This document shows positions 62,101-64,000 of a stretch of 64,000 bases of DNA, piece after piece. This DNA is from Bacillota bacterium (GTDB lineage Bacteria > Bacillota_I > Bacilli_A > RF39 > UBA660). The position numbers and the translations under genes were made by a program. The DNA lies in NCBI GenBank assembly GCA_023430885.1, contig JAEYYH010000026.1:109092-173091 (forward strand). Direction: 5' to 3'. Positions within the stretch are counted from its first letter, which is position 1. The number at the start of each line of letters is the position of its first letter. A model generated the notes under the pieces. The model saw only the letters and a list, made by a program, of their open reading frames with translations. It was not told where the DNA came from and searched no databases.

Positions 62101-64000
62101 ACTGGTAATAATACAGGTGGACTAGTAGGTGTTACTTTAAATACCATTATTAATATGAGTTATGTAACTGGCGATGTGACAGGAAATGCCTATGTTGGAG
62201 GATTAATTGGATATGCTCAAGGGACATCCGTTATATCTAAATCATTTACAAGTTCAAATGTAGAATCGATAAATACTTCATCATCATATACAGGTGGATT
62301 AGTAGGAAGATCTAATGGAACAATAAATGATTGTTATATGTTAGGTAATGTTGCAGCTAAATCATCATATGTAGGAGGTTTAGTAGGCTATAATTATGGA
62401 ACAATAACTAATTCATACAATATAGGTAAAATAACTGGTGTTAGCATATCTAGCAATGTTGATGTACTGCTTGGATACACTAGAACAACTCCAAGTGGTT
62501 TATACTGGGTAGTATCATCAAGTGGAATATATTCAAGTAATGTTTCAGCAACAAAAATAAGCATTATTTCTAATGCGTCAAAAGCTGCAACGTATTTGGC
62601 ATTTGATTTCACAAACACATGGGATATAATAAATGGAGAAACAACACCATATATTAAAGGTATGATGTTAACTAATGGCAATTATATTGGTAGTATGATG
62701 CCATATAAATGGGATGGAGAAGGAACTATAGCAAATCCATTCTTGATTAAAACTCCAAAAGATTTGGATGCAATAAGATTAGTACCAAATGCATATTTCA
62801 AATTATCTAACGATATAGATTTAAGTGTTCAAGGATTTGATTCTTGGGTCCCTATAGACAACTTCTCTGGCGGTCTAGATGGCGCCGGATTCAAAATAAA
62901 GAATATGAAGATAACTGGAACATCTGATGAGGTTGGATTATTTAGTACAATATCTTCTAGTAATGTGGAAATAAAGAATCTGGAAATTTACAATGCAAGC
63001 ATAGCTGGTGGCACTAATGCCGGAGTTGTAGCTGGTAGTGTTAGTGGTACAGGATTTATTCTTAGCGGAGTTAAAACTAGTGGTACTATTATTGGTACAT
63101 CTAATGTTGGAGGACTAGTAGGAAATTTAACTGGTGGTAATATTAATTATTCTATTAGTACAGTTTCAATAAATGCTACATCTTCATATATAGGAGGACT
63201 AGTAGGATTAACAAACGGAACTAATATAAACATGAGTTATGCAACAGGTAATATAAAAGGGGTTTCATATGTAGGAGGCCTAGTAGGTAATGCTACAGGA
63301 TCAACAAGTTCAATTACAAAATCATTTGCAAGTGGAAATGTTGAATCAACTACTACATCATCTTCATATACAGGTGGATTAGTAGGTAGAGCATATGGGA
63401 CAATAAGTGATTGTTATACACTTGGTAATATAACAGCTAAATCAACTTCTTATGTAGGAGGAGTTATTGGATATAACAACAGCAATGTAACAAATGTCTA
63501 CAGTATAGGTTCAATAACTGGAGTAACTGTTGGTGGATCTGTCGGTCCAATAATTGGTGCTCATTCAGGTACAGCAAGTAATATATACTGGGTAGTACAG
63601 ACAAGTGGAATATATTCAAGTAATATACCTGCAACAAAGATTGATTTATTAGGAGATGCAACAAAAGCTGTTACATACTCGACATTTAATTTTACAAACA
63701 CATGGGATATAATAGATGGAGATACTACTCCATATATTAAAGGGATGATGGCAACTGAAAAGAATTATGTTAATTCAATGGTTCCATACGATTGGGATGG
63801 TTCCGGATCAAGTGCAGATCCATATTTAGTAAAAACAGCAGATGATTTAAATGGAATTAGGTTAGTACCAAATGCTTATTATAAGTTAGCTAATGATATT
63901 GATTTAAGAACAAGTAGTTATACAGCTTGGACACCAATCGATGACTTTAGTGGAAGTTTAGATGGTGATGGACATAAAATAATTGGATTAAATATAAATT
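53179..64000 (+). CDS. Giant prepilin-headed adhesin (Ig-like and GLUG-like repeats), 3' end outside the window
   Basis: Frame open from ATG 53179 to the window end, at least 3607 residues. AGGAG lies nine bases upstream. N-terminus: prepilin leader MSISRKNIKG|FTLIE (Glu at +5) and hydrophobic helix, then a pilin-type head with Cys pairs (to ~150). Residues ~167-430: a DUF6273-like domain (PKNWVLFGRSD..., WRIVKIDDTGIKMVYEG). ~435-1494: about twelve DUF5011-type Ig-like repeats of ~78-80 residues (GATATDEIDGD core). ~1675-1911: a second DUF6273-like domain. ~1940-2100: further Ig-like modules. From ~2108: tandem ~360-residue units containing GLUG-like motifs (YVGGLVGYA..., ASGNVEST). Inferred to be a surface adhesin displayed through a type IV pilus-like system. 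No stop or frameshift seen; base use matches neighbours. Confidence 0.85.
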   Translation, partial: MSISRKNIKGFTLIELLAILILLGILLLIAFPIVNSFVKEAKEKVCKLDAKMMEKAASNYIDSNFINIKYGEKKIVTLKELQNSGFISAMYSPYAKKTACTGYVVVTNTGEVNDYYSFQSELKCSDSCTTANYDIAYDDTGSTGPNENHQETSVDDIKDDMAVKNNDWYYEGANPKNWVLFGRSDVTNSSSAILWRIVKIDDTGIKMVYEGNRNGEKNPLEDGRALIDGTMGIAWNSSGINKWDETTSLVGKLDSFLSRINVINVNNYIEKTAWKIGGVPYQNPTLLRTFVEYQAIDSVNTGGNFFGYTKYKKAIGTINAVDFLYTSDNKSCSSSYLETGSTNECAYNPDNGNINNFLQKNKYMYWTLNARSDSKNMVWDITNSGLLGSTMSNLTATSVRPVLNIKLSTKFISGDGSITDPYILEEYMLNVTKAPEIAIVGDNPKYVYQGDTYSDAGATAVDETDGDLSSSISTTSNVDTSKLGTYEVTYNVTDSDGNKAIPQVRKVVVIKKDAPIITLNGSNPTYVIINSAYSELGATAKDPNYGDLSSDIIISGNVDTSTLGSYYIKYNVKNKDGVSAPEVERTVIVKASVPKITLNGNQLTLVDIGTNYVEEGATATDDAFGDISYKIEKSIQKYDKEDEKWIDVASIDTSELDTYKIKYSVTNDFGSNAYTYRTVKIVGVDGPIITFDKDGNDTSQKTYSTVISIYKNKHDIDVKTQKYILLNTKQNLNFKTPEELDKIFKNTYSNNSTLNIYSGTGYYYFYATAKDIYKDTTYKKSKTFKIDNSKPVVRLNAGANRILIGKTYIDPGATAYDEYFDGNLTNKIQVENKVNTTNAGIYNITYTATDSAGNVGTATRKVEVYTPTPKISLLGGSSIRIRYGLEFVEPGYTATDEVDGDITDKVKVTGSVNTSKEGIYSLTYTVTNSSGIEAKVVRNVEVYVPSPKITIIGSNPYKLLIDSVYSDEGATATDEIDGDITNKISIVSNVDTTKEGKYKVTYSVTNSLGKTTTLDRVVDVYIPLPVITILGENPIILYKGQQYTDLGATATDEIDGDVSDSITFTSNIDVNKEGTYKVTYKATNSRGKEATADRNVIVRKSITKIELIGGAAVTILRGTPYTEAGFTATDEVDGDVTSKVVVDLGNLNVNVAGNYTIKYSYTNSGGDITTVVRQVKVRKPELIIKVKGEESVTILRGTSYTDLGATAIDEIDGDISDNITINLNNFNPNLAGTYKIIYSITNSGGDRATAERTVIVRKPLLTINILGDSSYEMIRGQTYTDQGAIATDEIDGDISDNITIDLGNFNPNIVGTYKIKYSITNSGGDTETAERTVVVRKPNLIVTLTGSKTIQVLRGDVYRDLGATATDEIDGDITNRITIELGGLNTNQNGNYTITYRVKNSGGDEATATRTVVVKDPKIELTLLGDDPVELPIGSQYVDAGYKASDELLGDVTDKVTLTTNLNPNVLGNYTVTYSVTSSDITVTKTRQVNVIALPGPYITFNKNGNSVYAKDYTTIVTVTKNQYDVDNNSLYYQWTKTLTKPTEDSFQTKFTSGDSISTPSGGTGKYYLWIIAKDTYGNVSELASNGFNVDNIAPVLILKGDTVKEQPVDGVYKDPGVTVIENDSGLNENGVVITSNIVSGIIGKYTVVYNATDKAGNKAETITRTVSVIEASLKDSPDDENYQKKYDASYFVSANPNNWVVFGNAAENEYDYIPIYWRIIKADDMGIKIIYEGTLNSDKTSIKENGTIGSYVFDTVNNNWNRPADIKGTLYDFYANLKDDDKENLVYPINWCVGKTNSPYNIENFKNSECSTLGTEKSAIGLASGMDYLLTTTSACGGYNQGSCGIDNFLHKEYSYYTISSDSSSMESVFTANSNGGLTRTNITYKNEIRPVLNLRPDVLILGGEGTLEEPYKLNTRKATIDNDPPKIAFSPQTADGQIKDNSIEVVVTDDLSGVNNSSLKYLWTTSNSQPLESAITNSFTNGDRIAVPGDTNIYYLWVLAEDNKGNKIISKGGPYLLDNTPPVITLNGKDVVRVMQNTTYKDLGVTISDNITKTENLKLKVLTDLDITKLGKYTISYVVEDEAGNKSPTIVRQVIVGEYYPVPDGWIPVSTPEDLNDMRLDLTGKYFVVKDIDLANTEYANWTPIDNFAGSLDGNGHKIFGLNVNMSSNNVGLFSNINSSNVELKNLELYNVKIKGNDYTGALVGNLNGSNIKVSAIKVSGTINGNSYVGALIGNVQNTTIDYCVSSASISASGNYVGGIIGVATNSNINMCYSTGDVKGNVYVGGLVGYAQNGTVVTKSFASGNVESTSTSSSYVGGLLGRSNGTVSNVYALGSITAKTNSYVGGLIGYNYGTVANAYSIGTITGVSVSGSVGPIMGYSRTTPSGMYWVVQTSGIYSSNVSATKISVLADATKVSTYTSFDFTNTWDIIAGETTPYIKGMLLTEKNYVNSMVPYKWDGSGSKDDPYLIKSPKDLHSVRLVPNAYYKLANDIDLTGTDYSQWLSIENFAGGLDGNGHKIIGLNISGSSDNVGLFNAISFSEVEIKNLELYNVNITGNSNVGALIGSVTVPGIKVTAVKISGSVKGTTNIGSLIGNDQGSNITMCIGSANVTSTGNDAGGLVGISTNTNINMSYATGDVKGSVYVGGLVGYAQNGTVVTKSFASGNVESTSTSSSYVGGLLGRSNGAISNVYALGNITAKTNSYVGGLIGYNYGTVANAYSIGKITGVSVSGNTGPIMGYSRTTPSGIYWVVQTSGIYSSNIAATKISILADATKAATYTSFDFTNTWDIIAGETTPYIKGMMLTDKNYVNSMVPYKWDGSGSEINPYLIKTPQDLDAIRLVPNAYFKLNNDIDLAGTNYASWVPIDNFAGGLDGAGHKIMGLNISGMDNVGLFSIISYANVQLKNIELYNVNISGKNNVGALIGSTVPGSSSKISAIKVSGTVTGTSGVGSLVGNDQGSNINMCIGAAKITSTGNNTGGLVGVTLNTIINMSYVTGDVTGNAYVGGLIGYAQGTSVISKSFTSSNVESINTSSSYTGGLVGRSNGTINDCYMLGNVAAKSSYVGGLVGYNYGTITNSYNIGKITGVSISSNVDVLLGYTRTTPSGLYWVVSSSGIYSSNVSATKISIISNASKAATYLAFDFTNTWDIINGETTPYIKGMMLTNGNYIGSMMPYKWDGEGTIANPFLIKTPKDLDAIRLVPNAYFKLSNDIDLSVQGFDSWVPIDNFSGGLDGAGFKIKNMKITGTSDEVGLFSTISSSNVEIKNLEIYNASIAGGTNAGVVAGSVSGTGFILSGVKTSGTIIGTSNVGGLVGNLTGGNINYSISTVSINATSSYIGGLVGLTNGTNINMSYATGNIKGVSYVGGLVGNATGSTSSITKSFASGNVESTTTSSSYTGGLVGRAYGTISDCYTLGNITAKSTSYVGGVIGYNNSNVTNVYSIGSITGVTVGGSVGPIIGAHSGTASNIYWVVQTSGIYSSNIPATKIDLLGDATKAVTYSTFNFTNTWDIIDGDTTPYIKGMMATEKNYVNSMVPYDWDGSGSSADPYLVKTADDLNGIRLVPNAYYKLANDIDLRTSSYTAWTPIDDFSGSLDGDGHKIIGLNIN
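54481..57660 (+). repeat. Tandem Ig-like (DUF5011-type) repeats in the giant adhesin
   Basis: About twelve coding repeats with the core G-A-T-A-x-D-E-x-D-G-D. Between 56083 and 57530 adjacent cores are spaced by 234-240 bases. A non-repeat segment (~55230-55560) interrupts the array after the third unit. Confidence 0.8.
59482..64000 (+). repeat. 1.08-kb tandem mega-repeats with GLUG-like motifs
   Basis: The LDGxGxKI core recurs at 59641, 60721, 61801, 62878 and 63961, giving periods of 1080, 1080, 1077 and 1083 bases. Units 2-5 begin at 60541, 61621, 62698 and 63781. Copies 1 and 2 share a 54-base identical stretch (60189-60242 and 61269-61322). The fifth copy runs off the window. Confidence 0.9.

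Noticed and set aside
59482..64000. Regular repeats considered as a CRISPR array
   Set aside because: The period is ~1.08 kb, the sequence is coding throughout, and there is no short direct repeat with unique spacers.

Overview
The window is a very AT-rich stretch of bacterial chromosome with densely packed genes and standard code 11 usage (TGA is used as stop, TGG as Trp). It looks like a low-GC member of Bacillota, class Bacilli. Shine-Dalgarno sites are strong (AGGAGG/AGGTGA), three T-box leaders precede aminoacyl-tRNA synthetase genes, and the order ybeY-dgkA-cdd-era-yqzL-recO is the one seen in Bacillus. Endospore genes are scattered along the window: spoVID-like and ysxE-like at the left edge, sigK, yqfC-yqfD, and spoIIID. 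An uncultured gut-type, spore-forming Bacilli lineage would fit, but this cannot be proven from one window.

Layout. 1-2.3 kb: spore coat genes and a small opposite-strand membrane gene. 2.4-6 kb: a 1204-residue leucine-rich-repeat surface protein with a pilin-like N-terminal helix and a C-terminal glycine-rich domain. 6.1-11.3 kb: a remodelled Rnf electron-transport operon. 11.3-15 kb: sigK, a lipoprotein, and a PadR/HAAS-membrane-protein pair. 15-21.3 kb: two unknown genes, gltX, then pheST behind a Phe T-box. 21.3-28.1 kb: a putative zinc metalloprotease, then yqfC, yqfD, ybeY, dgkA, cdd, era, yqzL, a DUF1653 gene, recO and a PAP2-like gene. 28.2-30.4 kb: two modular prepilins, one carrying a von Willebrand A domain. 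30.4-32.3 kb: glyS behind a short T-box-like leader, then spoIIID. 32.4-42.6 kb: cell-envelope genes (YfhO-like, FemX-like, MurJ-like, AsnB-like, alanine-racemase family, D-aspartate-ligase family). 42.8-51.1 kb: sepF, divIVA, ileS with an Ile T-box, rpmB (opposite strand, 59 codons), dnaE and frr. 51.2-64 kb: a SanA-like protein, a bactofilin-like membrane protein, and a giant prepilin-headed adhesin that is still open at the right edge.

The Rnf operon is the strongest candidate for something undescribed. The order is rnfC, an rnfD fused to two FMN-binding (RnfG-type) domains, a 33-codon single-helix gene where rnfG should be, rnfE, rnfA, a 42-codon membrane peptide with a C-x3-C-x2-C-x2-C cluster, and an rnfB reduced to its anchor and one Fe-S motif. 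Both micro-genes overlap their neighbours by one to eleven bases, so they appear translationally coupled parts of the complex.

A second theme is surface display. Three proteins carry a canonical prepilin signal (G|FTLIE) joined to vWA, unknown, or Ig-like plus GLUG-like repeat modules, and a fourth has a pilin-like but non-canonical head. The last ends in 1.08-kb tandem mega-repeats. No pilus motor or prepilin peptidase lies in the window. The envelope cluster (AsnB/AsnH-like, racemase, D-Asp-ligase-like, FemX-like, MurJ-like) suggests a D-aspartate/asparagine-type peptidoglycan branch.
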